Assembly (NCBI RefSeq): GCF_020740795.1
Contig: NC_067295.1
Coordinates: 1,674,501-1,738,500 of the forward strand
DNA: 64,000 nt
Direction of reading: 5' to 3'
Source: Apus apus
Lineage: Eukaryota; Chordata; Aves; Apodiformes; Apodidae
The notes under the pieces were generated by a model, which saw nothing but the letters and a program-made list of their open reading frames with translations, searched no databases and was not told where the DNA came from. The position numbers and the translations under genes were made by a program. Positions 47,753 through 61,500 of this stretch are shown here, one piece after another. Positions within the stretch are counted from its first letter, which is position 1. Every line of letters starts with the position of its first letter.

Positions 47753-50700
47753 CTTTGCCTCTAGGATATGATATGAACTGTGTCCCATGCAATAAAATGC
47801 ATTTGCTTTCCCACACACGTCCTGTTCTGGAACAGCCATGAAACCCCAGCTTGCTCAAAGGCACCTTAACAGAGGGAGAACATCCCTGTCCCCTTGCTCC
47901 ATCCAGGGCTCAGCTTCCCCCACATTAGCACCTGTTTGGAACAAGCATCCCCAAAAAAGCCTGGAGTGCCGAGACCTGGGGGAATTGGCTGCGCTTTAGA
48001 AAAAGCAAAACCAAACAAACTGTCATGACTACCAACAAAATCCAACCCCCAACAACAACAAAAAACCCAACACATTCTCCTTCCTAATTTCAGCTTCTGG
48101 TCATAAAATTTTACTTTCATGTAACAGCATGAAATCTGCAGAACCAGAGCAGGGGTTTATAATAAAAGGCAGAGTTGATGTAATATCCAAGTCAAGGTGT
48201 TTTTATAAGCCAGAAGAAGAGAGACAGAAACACAGAAGAAAAATAATTTTCTTGAATTCCTTCCAGAAAGGAATTTTATTTAGATTTCTTTTAACCATGC
48301 TGAAATTCTCTTTCCTCTTCTTGCATGGGTTTTCCCTAAAAGCTGTCCCACTCACCCTGTGCATTAATACCAGCAAATCCAAGCCACTCCTTTCTGCATC
48401 TCAGCTCTGGTACATTTAAAATTACACTTACACACCAAAGATATGAACAATTTTCACCATGCACTGGGCTCCACCTTGCCCCAAAGCCCAAACCACCGTG
48501 GACCTCTGCCTCACAGGAAGGTGCCAAGTGTCTTGCACCCAGGATAATGCTCCTCTTCCAACACCTGTGAGGATGGAGGGAAAACACTTCCCCGTGTCCC
48601 AAACGCTGAGGTTTGAGAGGCGAATCATGTCTGCTAAAGGGCCAGAAACAGCTCTTGGCTCCATGAAAAATGACTTCCAAATGCCCCCTGCTCTGGGGAT
48701 TTTATAAAGGAAGATGGATCTTTCTATCTGTTTTGCTTTCTTCTTCGTTTTTCAACTCTTGACCTACACTGTGAACAGAAACCTCCCGGGTGTGAGCCTT
48801 TGGCAGAGGAAATGCTTCCTCCAGTTCATTTGTCTTCAGCGGTCTGCGCAGCTGAAGAGGTGCATGTGGCTGAAGAGATGCTGTTCCCACCCCTGCCCAC
48901 CCTGCCCCCTCTGCCCTGGGTGCTGTAGGGTTGGATTTGCAGCTCCATTAGCAGGGAGGGTACCAGCCATCCCTCACCTGCCCTGAACAAGCAGGGAAAC
49001 AAGAGTCAGAGCAGCCTTGGTTCCACTTTTGGGCAAACACGCAGCCCAAGATGAAGAGAGGCTGAACTGTTAAAAAAATATATGAGGTTTTGGTATTTAC
49101 TTGGGCATGAAGGACCAGATAGTAGAGCTGGGAAGGGTCTTGTTGGGCACTGCCTCCCAGGCACCATGCGTCCCAGAAGAGCTGCTCTGGAAACTCACCC
49201 AGCCACCTCAGTGTGGCACTTGGGACAGCAGCTCTTGTCCCTCCTCAACTGGAAGACATGCAGAAATGTCCTTGCAAGGTTTTCTCCTTTATGGCAGTTA
49301 CGGAGGGGTTGTACAAGGTGGGGCTTTGCTAAGCCCACAAAAGGGGGTCTCCACAGCCAGGAAAAAGAAGCTTCAGATGCAGGTTTAGGGAAGGAGAGAG
49401 GCAGAATCTGAAGAGCCTGGTAGGTTTCAGTGCCACAGCTTCTATCTTGGACTTTGCTGTCCATTTAAGAAGTGGGAGATTTTTATCCCAAGTTTACAAG
49501 TTGAGCCTGTCTCCTTAGAAAAATCAAATTTCAAGAGAAGAATCTTTATAGAACAATTTGCTGCTCTCCATGAAGGCTTGAGAAAGACAAACTGCCCAGC
49601 CTGCAGCTCTGGTGTGGAAATGGATACGGGCAGTGTCCTGCCTGCCCTCTCCCTCTTCCAGCACGACGTTTCCCTTCAGTTTACAGCAGCTCATGCTCCA
49701 GGAGAAAGAACAACAACTGCTGCTGTTATTCTTTATGAAGGCAGCAAGAGGGCTGAATAAAAGAGGCTGCATCCAAAGCACAATATGAGATGAAAAAGAC
49801 ATCCAGGCTCCGTGGCGCTAGATAAAACAAAGCACACACCAAAAAAAGAATCAAATGCTGAAATATGTATTTCTTGTGGGTATGAATAGAACTGTCTGTG
49901 TTTGCCTTGGAGACAGGGGGAAGGAGGCCAAAGGGTTTCATCTCAGCAGGTATTGCTTTTCAGTACAGAGCCATCGAGCAATGTAAAGCCCTCCTGCCAG
50001 GCGCCTGCAGCAGCCGCGCTCCCTCCGAGCTGGCCCGTGGAAAGGTCACCTCTGCTCTGCAGCCCATGGACAGGTAGATGCTCCCACCCCTCTTGCCCTG
50101 CCACAGATGTCAGTGATAAGAAAAGCCCATTAAGTTCAAGGTTGCAAATTAGCCCCCTCCATGAGCTTTATCCAGCCTCTCTCCAGCTCTCCACAGCCTG
50201 GCCTCCACCACTGGACCATCTGGAGTATCCTCACTTCTCTGAACTTGGAGACTTTGGACTGGAGGGTAGGCAAGTGGGATTTGTTCTGGTGGGCTGTAAA
50301 ACACTGGAGCTGAAGAGCAAACAGCCATTACCCTTGGAGCACACTGAGAGCTTCAAGAGTCCCTTAAGGACATGGAGGAACCGAGATCCACAGATTTATG
50401 TCTTCATAAAGCCACGAAACAAAGACAAAAAGGAGATGGCTTTTCACTCGTGATAAAAGTTGTTGTGGACATGATAAAGAAGATAAGTGCTTCTATTAAA
50501 AACTAAACTAAACTAAAAACATTCAAAGCTGTTTCCAGGCTTGGCAATCCAATGGTGCTGCCATCCTTCTTTCTGCCTCCAAAAGACCTCACCCCGTGCC
50601 ATCCAGGGACTGGCCACGAGCACGTTTCCCTTCATGCCTCTGCTCTTGCCCCCAAATGGTGGCCCCCCACCACCCCATGGCATGAAGGTGGCCATCAACA

Positions 50701-52819
50701 AGACCCAAGACCAATGGTCACCACTGAGTGCAACCCACCCTCCAGGGAAACAAGGGCTGGATCTACAGGTTACCTGAGCAGCTGGAGTCCTGCAGGGCAC
50801 CTAGACAGCACCAGGCACCCAAAATGTGTCTAAGGTCTTGACATGGGACCTAGGTCTTGGTCATGGGATCAGCTGTTAATACCACACAAGGCTCAGCCTG
50901 CAAGGGATCTACCTGTGCATCCTCAGCCATCAGCAGTCCTGTGCTCAGAGGCGTTTGGGAGGGTCAGTGCTGCTGTCATCCCTCTTCTGCAGCCAAGGAA
51001 CTGGAGTGTGCAGAGATGAAGTCACCTGGTCATGTTCCTGGGGGCCTGGACTGTCAGAGAGCACTACACCAACAGTGTCTGCACCTTGGGCATGTCTTCT
51101 CTCCATTCCCAAGACCACAGGACAGTCCTGCTTTCTTGGCAGCAGCAAGAGCCATAGTGGAGATGCTGGTTGTCAGCGATGACACCTGCTCCCCCAGTAG
51201 CAGCAGAAATCACTCCAGGCTGCCTAAAAAGAAATGTCATGTCAAAATGACCACAAAAAAAGGGCATTTTTTACGGCCTTCCCTTGATTTTTGTCACAGA
51301 TCCCCATCCTGGAGTCACACTGGCCTCTGACAGACACACGACATGTATCATGACAAAGTGGGTATTTTAAGGGCGTCTTGTTCTCCAGCTCTGATAATTT
51401 GGGAAGCTCATTTGTAGCCTTGAAAGTTGTTAACCAGCAATTCTCTGAACCTGCATGGAGCCTGGAGCCTGCTGGGCTCCCCCTCCCCTCCCAGCACCCC
51501 TCACCCTCCTGCCTCAACGCTGGGATAACAAGTGAGATCCTGTGCTGGTGCAAAGCAAGTGTCCCCAACTGTGCATCAGCCACTTCCTCAGCAGATTAAC
51601 TGGTTGGGATGACATTTATTCCTGGTCTCACGGTGGATGATTTCATATTTGGAGCATGTGTTGGGTTCAGGGCAAGGGTTGCCAGGAAGAGTAACCCCCA
51701 TCCCGCTGCCCAACCCTTCCCATTCCCACTGTTCTTTTCATCTCCTCCTTGCACTCAGCAGCAATGAGACTTTCTGGCCAGAAAAGTTAAAAAAGAATAA
51801 TTTAAAATCACAGAGAAGACATATATACCTGTTCCAGTTTTGGAGCACAGGGCCTGTTTGCTATCTGTACAGACACTTGAAGGGAAAAACCCATTCCCAG
51901 ATCCAAGGCTCTGGCTCTTCCCAGCCTGTTTCTTTGTCTCTGGCGTGCAGAGGAGTGACGGGAAAAGCAGCTGGCCAGAAGAGGGGTCTTCACAGAGGGA
52001 CTTGGTTGATATCAAGGCAACGAGAGGGGTTTTCACCTGATGCTGGAAACAATGCCATCCATAGAAGCCCACATTGTTACCTTGACATTTGGAAGCAATT
52101 ACCTGCATGTTATGTAAAAGTTTTATTAAACGACTGGAGAAATTTGGTAATGTGTTAATCATTGGTTGAATGACATCTGCTTAATACCAGAGATTTTTGA
52201 ACTGCAGGAGAAGGGTTCAGCAGTTCAGAATGATTACCAAAACATATTGCTCCTTTTTTCGTTCTCCTACGTGTTAATTTTTCAGATTTATTATCTTAGG
52301 CTCCTGCGTCTAGTATTTTCACTACATGTCAACATCTGTTATATCTCTGCCTTTAGCAGCTCTTTAGTCTTTGCCCCATGAAACCTTGGGCTCTCGGAGG
52401 GGAGACCCAGCCAGCTCAAACCCAGGGCTTATGCAATTTTCCAAACTAATCCAAAGAACAATTATCAGGGAAATCTGGCTTGTGGAGGCATTTCTGGCAT
52501 CAAAAAAGGGAATCAATAGACGGGTTGAAACCTAAAGGAAGCAGGCAGGTCTAGAGACAAACTTGGCTCTCAGGATGAGACTTGGAAGGTTTGGGATGCT
52601 GCAAGTCTGCTGCATCTTGAGTAACATGTGGTGGATGGAAATGTGTCATGGAAAGATGCTGGGTTCATTCCTGCCCTTTCTATTCACTCATGCAGACCTG
52701 GAGTCACTTGGTTCATGTGACAAGCTGTAAAGTCTTCTGGGGACACTCACCCTTTCAAACTGCAGAGCGAGGGAAGATGTTCTGCACGAGTCACTGTGGC
52801 CCAGGGGCTCTGGTAGGGC
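47753..52819. other. Gene-poor region
   Basis: No gene, RNA or repeat that I can support. Short A-rich tracts (about 48,040-48,070) and ordinary unique sequence only. Confidence 0.55.
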
Positions 52820-53117
52820 AAGAAAGGTGGGGAGGGACTTTCTACAAGGAGTGATAGGATGAGGGGAGAATGACTTTAAACTGAAAGAGAAGAGATTTAA
52901 ATTAGACATGAGGAAGAAATTATTTCCTGAGAGGGTGGTGAGACCCTGGCCCAGGTTGCCCAGGGAAGCTGTGGCTGCCCCATCCCTGGCAGTGTTGAAG
53001 GGCAGGTTGGATGGGGCTTGGAGCAGCCTGGTCTGCTGGGAGGTGTCCCTGCCCATGGCAGGGGTTGGGGACTGGATGATCTTTAAGGCCCCTTCAACCA
53101 AGCCATTCTATGATCCT
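52820..53117 (+). mobile_element. CR1 LINE 3' fragment
   Basis: Sense CR1 from GGTGGGGAGGGACTTTCTAC through GAGAGGGTGGTGAGACCCTG and GGGGACTGGATGATCTTTAA to CCATTCTATGATCCTGTG. Near-complete 3' end with tail. Confidence 0.93.
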
Positions 53118-56100
53118 GTGTCCATGGAGATCTGGGACCTGGCTGGCACTTTGGGCTCCAGGCTGGGCACAAGTACCAGCACCAATCAATCAGGCCATCA
53201 TAGAGAGAGTTCACCTTAACATGACTTAACAGAAAATCTCTTTGCAGGTCATTTCCATGCACTGCTCTGGATTGTGTTCCAGAAGAAACTCACATCATGA
53301 GCTAAACACTTTCTACTCCCAACTGTCCTGCCACGTTTTGGATTTATGCTTATTTTATTTTGTTCCCTCATCTGTGATCTGCTCCCCACCCAACAAAAAT
53401 TACAGCTTCCATTGATCATTTTTTTCTCAGAGTTGCCATAAATTCAGCTGTGCCCTGTCTCTCCTGCTCAGTGTAATGCAAACTTTCCACCCTGTTTCTG
53501 CAGCCTTACCCATCTCCTTTCTGCATCTCTTTTGAGAGGGGGGAAAGAAATAAAGAAAAAAATAACCCCCAAATCTTTCAGGGTCATCTCCAGAACTGGC
53601 TGGTGTTACACACAAATAAAACTTATGGTTTTTAATGGGGGAACTTCTTGCTTCTTCTTCTTTTTTTTTTTTCTTAATATATAAAATGCTTTCAGTAATT
53701 AGCAACAGCTTGGCAAGGCAGCAGTGACACTTGGTGCCCCTTGAGCACAGGGGTCACCTCAGGGGGGACTCCTGCCCGTGTTGCAGCTTTAATTTGCAGG
53801 GGGTTTGCACCGGGAGAAATGAACGTCCAGTGCTCTGCTTCCCATCACTGCAGTGCCATGAGCCTGAAAACACTTCTTCCTTCTAAACTCCCACCTGGAG
53901 TAATGAAAAGAAACCATAAAAATGTGGGAATGGCTGTGTTTTCCCCCAGGCTTGAGGTCCAGTGTCTGACTCTTCAGAGGGAAGTGGAGATGATCCCCTG
54001 CCTGGGGCCATTCTGGGATGAGCTTCTCCACAGGGATCTTCTGCCTCCCTTTGAGCTGAGCCTGGCTGGAGTTTATGCTGAGAGTTGGCCAGGAACCATT
54101 CCCACTCTCTGAAAACTGCTGATGGAAACAAAAGATTTTCCTGCTTGTGGAGATTTGTTGCATTTTGTAAAAAAAAAAAATAATAATAAAAATCCTCCTT
54201 TTTCTTCAGCTCGGAGCACAACTTTCCGAAAGTTTTTCCATGGACATGAGAAAAAAGGTTAAATATAGAGCAGCTGCAATCCAGCACGAGAGCTCTCAGG
54301 CCTGGTTTTGAGGAGGAAAAAAAGGAATTGTTGCTGAAGGTCTTGGCAAGCTTTTTCTGAGCCTGAGCACAAGGAGGGAAGAACATTAACACCGAACATG
54401 AAAATGTAACCAATGGGCGAGAATTTTTTGGGTGATTCCACTTAAGTCTTTCTTTTAAATCCAGCACCTAAAGATGCTGCTCTTTACTGAAGCATGAATT
54501 GCAAGCGCTAAGCTCTGGCAGTAGTTCTCCTGCTGCACAAATATGTGACCTTGGATGACACCGATCTGCCAAAAAAGAAGGGAAAAAAAAGGTGTTGCTG
54601 ATAATTTATTTATTTTATGCTCCAATTCCTCATTCATCATCAGGTAAATTTGCTCTTGGCAGCACCGGCAACTTCCTTAAACGCAGCCAAGGTGACCACT
54701 AAAATTAGCATCAAATCCCAAGAAGACTTTACATCATGTACACGTTATTTTTCACTGGACATAAATTGTGAGGTGGTTGGTTTTTGTTTCGAATCCCCAG
54801 GGGATCAGGTCATTGCTCCAGGCATTGGCCGGGGACAGAACCGGCCAGTGCAACCCACTCCAAGTGTGGAAGTGAAATTTTTTTGTTTCGCTGGAGAAAT
54901 TTTCTCAGTCCTTGCCAAGATGAATTACTAAAACGTCTGAAGAAACAGCACTGACCGAGACCTCAGACAGTAAAACACAATTTTCATCCTCTCTCGTAAA
55001 TTTTTTGCTTAATGAAAAGTCCTCAAGGAACACATTTCTCTGTCAGAGCCAAGGAAAATAAACGTGTGCCTGGTTGAACCGCGCCGATAGCCCTGAACGC
55101 TGACGACCCTGCCCGTGTCCTGGTGTGGTTAAACATCTGCATCTACATCCCTGCTGGAGACCTCCCTGCCTCTGCCATCCCAGGTAGGGGAGCAGAGGGA
55201 TGCTCTGGCAAAGGCAGATTTTGCATCCCACTCGTGCCACTCCGGGAGTGTCAGGCCCCACTCCCAGACTCCTTTACCAGAGAGCTGGGCAGAAAACAGA
55301 CTTTTCCTCAGTGGAATGTCATGTTGTCTGCCTGAAAGCCCCACGGTGAGCAGGACAGTGCAGGCTGGGGTGGCACTGGGTACCTGGTGGTCCCGGATGG
55401 GTGGCCACCTCCCTTCTCATCCCCAAGCAGGATCTAGAGCTTGGGAAGTGAAGGAAGGCAGGTAGTAACAGAGGGAGGTAGAATTCATTAAAAGCTTGTG
55501 AAGGCAGAGCATCATCCAGGGATGCTGAGAGCTCACCAGGACAGTGTCCTCATACCTGTGAGTTTGGAGAAGGTAAGGGCAGAGCTGTGTGTCTTCCTCT
55601 GGATTCCTCCTTTACAGGTGGGACTTCATGTGGGATTTTGCAGCTGAGTGATGAGCAGCAGCCCTGGGGGGGGAGGAGACTGTGGAAAAGCAACAGATCA
55701 CAGGCAAAAAAAATCACTTGTTGAAGAAACTAAATGAGCAACAAAGCAAGGCCTCATTCCCTGGGGCAGGGCTGCTCCGTGAGCGCTGTGGTGTGGTGGG
55801 AGCAGCTCTGGTTTGCAGGGATGAAGCTGCAGAGGATGCAGAGAGACACACATTCCCAGCTGGAGCAGGGCCAGGAGCCCAGGGCTCGTGCTCCCGGCTC
55901 CGGCTGCAAGTGCCACAGGATTCCTAACCACGAGGTGGTCAGGATTTGGGTTTTACATCCTACCTATTTGTAGAGGAAAAAGATTAAAGGCCTTGTGGAC
56001 TCTATGAAATCCTCAGTAGCAGCGGCTCTGGTGACTGGAGTCAAATCAATTCCAGACTGAGACCTTCCATTAGGGGAGACCATTGAGGGGAAAAAAGGGA

Positions 56101-57049
56101 GAACATTTCATTTGTCTCCCTGAAATGGCAGTTCCTGAGTTCCCAGCAGTGTCAGTGAGGGCTGGAGAGGGAACTGCAGGTAAGACATGTTCCTGAGCCA
56201 CCTCACTCATGCCTTTCACATCTATCCACACCTATCCATAAAGGCCAAAGGGACAGAAAACATCCTGGTTTTCATCATGCAGACATCCTGTCTCACCTGA
56301 GCTGCACCTCTGGAGTGTGGGGCCACTGGGAAGACCTTCAGCTCCAGCTGGTCTGAATGCAAAATCTCCCTGGAGAACTGGGTGAGGACCTGCTCCCACA
56401 TCAACCCAGTGGTGGAACATCCACTGGGACACCACTGCTGTCCAGAGACTGCTCACAACCAAAACCAACCCCAAACTTCCCAGCATTTGTCCTCATTAAG
56501 TGACCTGGCAGGAAATAAACTTCTCAACTACCTTGAGATGCCTTCAGAAGAGACTTTTTTCAAGGGGTGGTGGGTAATTTTAGCAGGAAGGGCTGGGCAG
56601 CATAGGCAGAAGAAGATGGGAGGTCTCTTTGGAAGCCCCACACTCCTGTCGCTGGTTTGAGACACAAGAAAATCAGGAGAATCAGCTTTTAGGGGACGGG
56701 AACACCAAAGCCATTAACTCCTCCTGCCCCTGGCAGCCTGGGGCACCTCTCCATCCCCAACAAGCAGATATTATCTACTAGAGATTTATTTCCAGTCTTC
56801 TTTTCAAGACATGATGTCAGGACGATAATAGAGCTGACTAAGGCAAACCCTGGATGGAATTACTATTGTGTTTATCAGTTTCCTTTTTCTTTTCTATTCT
56901 TGTCTCACTTAATCATGGAACAGCGCGATGGAAAAGTCCTGTTAGACCAACCTGCCTCCCAGCCAAGGCAGGACTGATCCCTACATCCACTGTCTTCTCT
57001 TCCATCTGGTCTATTTTTTTAAAAAAAAATCCCTAGTGACAAGACTTCT
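53118..57049. other. Gene-poor region
   Basis: No supported coding exon. An A-rich tract at 54,169-54,192 and an AT-rich block at about 54,440-54,970 are the only visible structures. Confidence 0.55.
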
Positions 57050-57135
57050 TGAATCACAGGAGCAAGAAATGGAAAAGACCTGTTAGATCATGCAGTCTGT
57101 CTCCTGGCCAGTGCAGCCTGTTCCCTGCAGCTCAG
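57050..57135 (-). mobile_element. Short CR1-like tail fragment
   Basis: GAATCACAGGAGCAAGAAATG and GAAAAGACCTGTTAGATCAT resemble the reverse complement of an old CR1 tail. Divergent, so the family assignment is tentative. Confidence 0.5.
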
Positions 57136-57838
57136 TTTTTAGTGGTTTAGCTTCCACCTTTCTTTCCCTCGGGAGATTATCCTGCTGGCCAAGAGATCTC
57201 ACACTCAGGTTTGCTCCATGTCATGCTGGAGAGCAAAATCTCCAGCACTGGCCTCGGTGCTTTAAGTCTGGTCTGGGACCAGGGCAAGCGACCAGGTACT
57301 TGGGACCCCCGTCCCTTCTTGGGGACAGGGGGACAGAATCTGGGCATTACTCCTCTTGGCTGGGAAGTCCTGCTCCAAACCCCTGTGCTGACACCATGCT
57401 GGCTCTGGGACTCACAAACGAGATGGACAGACCAACCTCAGACAGACTAATTACTTCTGCAGCATCACCGTTAATGGGTTTTCAGGCAGGAATGGCACAC
57501 ATCTGCCTGCAAATATCCCCAGATTGCTGTGATTCCCCCAGCACAACCCCTTGGCACTGGGGAGGGGGCTTTCCTGGCTGCTGGTGGCTCCGGTGGGTGC
57601 TGGGGGCCATGACCTGGCAGGGAGCAGCACAGCTGTTGTACCCGAGGTGCCCTCTCGCCCCTCTCACGTGGTTTTCTGCTCTACCCCTGCCCTTATCTGC
57701 CACGAGTAATCAAAAATAATTGGTTGCTCCCCAGTGGACTGACCTAATAGCAATACGAATGAAGTTATTTTGAACAGTTGTTCATGAGTTCATCTCCTGG
57801 AAAGCCTCAGCCCCAGCTGTTGCCGTGCTTTTGATTTA

Positions 57839-57893
57839 CCCAAAAAAAAAAAATTAAAAAAATAAATTAAATAAATAAATTAAACTCAAACTG
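57839..57893. repeat. A-rich (AAAT)n tract
   Basis: An A run is followed by AATTAAAAAAATAAATTAAA and AATAAATAAAT repeats. It could be a degraded poly(A)/microsatellite. It lies about 60 bases upstream of the TATA-like element at 57,958. Confidence 0.7.
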
Positions 57894-57939
57894 GGGATTA
57901 TCAGGGCTAAGCACGTCTCAGCCCTCCCTCCTCCCCGTG

Positions 57940-58135
57940 TCAGGTGCCGGGCTGGGCTATAAACGGCTCTTTGTGAGCAGCTCCCTCACCCCTTTCTCTC
58001 CCAGTTGGCACCAGCCCCGCTGGGATCTGGCAGCTCCTGGCGGCGCGGCAGGAGCGGGTGCCCGGGGCCCAGCAGAACCTGCAAATGGTCACTGGGGCCT
58101 CCAGCCAAGCCTGTGTGCTAATGGTCGAGGTATGG
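57940..58135 (+). promoter_or_regulatory. Candidate TATA-type promoter and first exon
   Basis: A GC-rich block contains GGGCTATAAACGGC (TATA-like core at 57957-57964), about 30 bases before a CT-rich possible start area, then about 140 bases of GC-rich sequence ending in a usable donor GAG|GTATGG near 58,130. No downstream exon or protein is recognised, so this may be a noncoding transcript or chance. Confidence 0.25.
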
Positions 58136-58185
58136 GGAGCCCTTTGGGGAGAAGGAAATGGGATCTCTGCTGGAGAAAGGTTGAG

Positions 58186-58576
58186 AGAGTTTTGGGCATT
58201 CAGCCTGGAGAAGACAAGGCTCCAGGGAGACCCTAGAGCACCTTCCAGGGACTGAAGGGGCTGCAGGAAAGCTGGGGAGGGGCTTGGGACAAGGGCAGGG
58301 AGGGATGGGATGAGGGGAAATGGCTTTAAACTGGAGGAGGGGAGATTTAGGTAAGACATTAGGAGGAAATTCTTCACTATGAGGGTGGTGAGACCCTGGC
58401 CCAGGTTGCCCAGAGAAGCTGTGGCTGCCCCATCCCTGGCAGTGTTGAAGGGCAGGTTGGATGGGGCTTGGAGCAACCTGGGCTGGTGGGAGGTGTCCCT
58501 GCCCATGGCAGGAGGTGGAACTGGATAATCTTTAAGGTCCCTTCCAACCCAAACCAGTCTGTGATTCTATGAATTA
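58186..58576 (+). mobile_element. CR1 LINE 3' fragment with complete tail
   Basis: Sense CR1: AGCCTGGAGAAGACAAGGCTC at the left, the GATGAGGGGAAATGGCTTTA and GAGACCCTGGCCCAGGTTG blocks, and CAGTCTGTGATTCTATGAAT at the end. It directly follows a candidate promoter region at 57,940-58,135. Confidence 0.94.
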
Positions 58577-61500
58577 GGCCCGTGTGGGAAAAGGAAGAGT
58601 GGGAGTGGGGATGGGGAGAAACTTCTGGTTCTCTGACCACCCTCCAGTGCAGTGAAGTGCAGAGGCTGGGACAGCAATGAGGGTGCTTGGGGACATCAGG
58701 ATGGCAGGGGGACCCCCAGCAAACATGAGCACAAACCTGGGGTGATGGCGGGCTGTCCTCTCCAGCACAGCTGAGCCCCTGATGCTGCACCTGTCCCTCT
58801 GGCCACGGGCAGCACGTGGAGGAGCTGGGCAGTGGGACCTTCCCTGCAGCACCGACCCACAGCCCCTAACCCTGACACCCTTCCCACATCAGCCTGGACT
58901 TTGCTTGGCTCAAGCTGGCTGAAAAACCCCATGTGGAGACCCCTCTGGAAGGGATGGATTAGCAGCTTGGACATTTGGAGAAATCCTTGCTGAGGCAGAA
59001 CTATGGACTGGACATTCAGAGATGTTCTTGCTGAGACGGGATGATTAGAGAGAGGATACGGACAATAAAGAAGAGTTTCACACTTAACTTTCCTTGTCCA
59101 ATCAATTAGGGAATAACAGAGTTATTCCATACATCCACCTAAGGAGGTCCCTCATCCTTCTGAATAAAGCTGATTTTAAAAGCAGACCAATGAACTCGCA
59201 CCAGTAACTGCCCCAAGGTTGGGAAAACTTGGGAGCAACACAGTGAAAAAGAGAGAATTGGATCAAAACGCAGAAAAAAAAAAGCTTGCTAGTACCCAAC
59301 TCTGAACAGCTTGAGGCTGAACATGCATATTGACTAAAAGCTAAACTGCAGGGCTGCCCCTGAGACGTGCAGATGGACCAATAGCCATGGCTAGAACTAC
59401 AGAATTAAGAGATTAATTCACAATGTCTGATTCTCCTCTTATTATCTTCCCTGCTTCAAAAAGAAAGACACTGGACCCACAGCAGTGCAGGTTTCTAGAA
59501 GCAAATCTCACACAGCATCCCCACTCTCCTGGCTTTCTTGCCATGGCTCTTTTCCTTTTCAGCATCAGCATCTAAACATCTGGGTCGTGGTGGAGCTTAG
59601 AGCTGGAAGCGACACAATATAGTGAGAAAGGATGTTTTTGTGCTATTTCCAACCTTCCCAGAACAGAGAACTTCAGAAACCCCTTTACAAAGGCTGCTTT
59701 CTTCCTCCACGCTACTTTGAAAAGATGAGTGAAATCCTCAGTTGTCTGCCTGTGCTGGGGCTGTACAAGACAGAGACCATCAAAAAGGAGGGGGAAGGGG
59801 ATGATGAAAAACATGGCCAAGTGTTTTTGTGGGTTTTTTGTTTGTTTGTTTTAGCTTCTTTTGGTTAAAACTGCAGTTTTGGAGCATCTCCAGCCTCCTC
59901 TGTACCTGGGGAGGATGGAGGATCTGAAGGATTTACATTTTAATTCTGTTTTTTTCCCCCATACTAAAACTTCAGTTTCTGGCTGAAATGTTGAATCAGA
60001 GCAAATCTGGGGGGCTTTTAAAGAAGCTTCACTCTCACCACACCCCAGGCTCAGCTGGCCAGCAATGCTGGTTGGAGAAACCAGTTGCCCCGAGCATCCC
60101 TCCCCACCAGCCAGAATCCTGGGGTGGGCTCAGCTCAGCAAAGAGCAAGGGCAAGGAGTTGTCTCCATCATCCAGAAGGCTTGTGAAAGGGATTAAGGGC
60201 CACGACTAGGGTCTCCTTGATCTCTGCACCCCAGGGTGAGGGTGATGCTCAGCTCAGTCCCCTTTCTCCCACTCACTCGGGTGTTCCCAAGGGTGCTGCA
60301 CCTGCAGAAGAGCCCTGAGGCCAACACCAAAAATGCTGTGGGTCCTGCTCTCCTCCTCTTGTCTCCTCCTGGGACCAGAGGTTCTTCTGGCTCCATATGA
60401 GCTCAGTTTTGAGCCTGTTCAGGAGGGGCTGCCAGATGGAGCTGGGCTGCCAAGCTCGATGCAATGTGGTTGTTTCGGGAGGTGGAGTCTGTCTGCAGAG
60501 CCCTGGCCTGCAAGATGCTTTGGCTGGGGCTCAACTATGTCCCTGTGATCTTGACCGAAGGAAGCCCGACGTTTTACCTCCTTCCACAGATCCCCACAGC
60601 TAATCCCCAGTTGCCTGGGGGGCAAACCTCCATTTTTCCAGTCAGCCTCCAATTTAGGAGCTGGATTCCCCCAGTCCTCTAGCACACACTTGTGCAAAGC
60701 AGCTTGTCCTGAAGGGAAAGCCCCTGGCCTGCTCTCTGCTCCCCATTTTTGCTCCTGCCTTGCACACACTTTGCTGATCAGCAAAGTCCTGCTCTGCCTT
60801 CCTCCTCCCAGCACTCATCCATCCTCACAGAGGTCTAGCTCTCTCCCTCAGTCCCTGGAGGCTCCCCAGCTGCGACCCCTTTGCTCCTTTTCCCACCTTG
60901 CTCTCTTTTTTTCAGGTATAATCATGTCGGGAACGCTTGGCAACACAACACAACAAAGCTGCATCCCCCAGCTGCCTAAATCATCACCCACACAGTGCTA
61001 AGGAGAAACAGACAACACAGACACAACCACCCTGGCTGAGCTTCTTACTGTTGGGAGCATCCTCTCAGTGGTACCCACACGGGTAGAACCAGCTGTGCAT
61101 TCCCACTGCACCCTAGTCCCTGCCAGAGCCATGGGACAGTCCCTAGGGACCCCTGGCACATCCCTGGAGCAGCAGTGAACCTCAGGAGGGTGGTCTTGAC
61201 CCCATTTTGCAGCAGCCAGTGTGGCAGCTGGCACACACCTCCCTGTCCAGGGCAGAGCAGCCACTGGTCTCTGCTCGCAGCAGCACCAGCTACAAACTGG
61301 GCAGGGATGTGGAGAAGGGGATCAAGCCCTCAGGACAGAGCTGCCCATTCCCAGGTTCTGGAAAATCCAGCGATGTCGCTTTTGCAGCACATCCCTTTTT
61401 GCAGTCAGAAAAACATATTTTATCATATACATAATCTTGAAGGAAAAAAAAAAACAACAACCCACAAAATACAACAAAACCCAACACAAAAAACCCCTGC

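Noticed and set aside
53883-54467. 194-codon open frame on the - strand
   Set aside because: It runs through an A-rich tract that gives a Phe/Tyr run; no known domain, and composition explains it.
57090-57719. 209-codon open frame on the + strand
   Set aside because: It begins in a CR1-like tail fragment, has no family resemblance and no supporting splice or promoter signal; the frame is open because the sequence is GC-rich.
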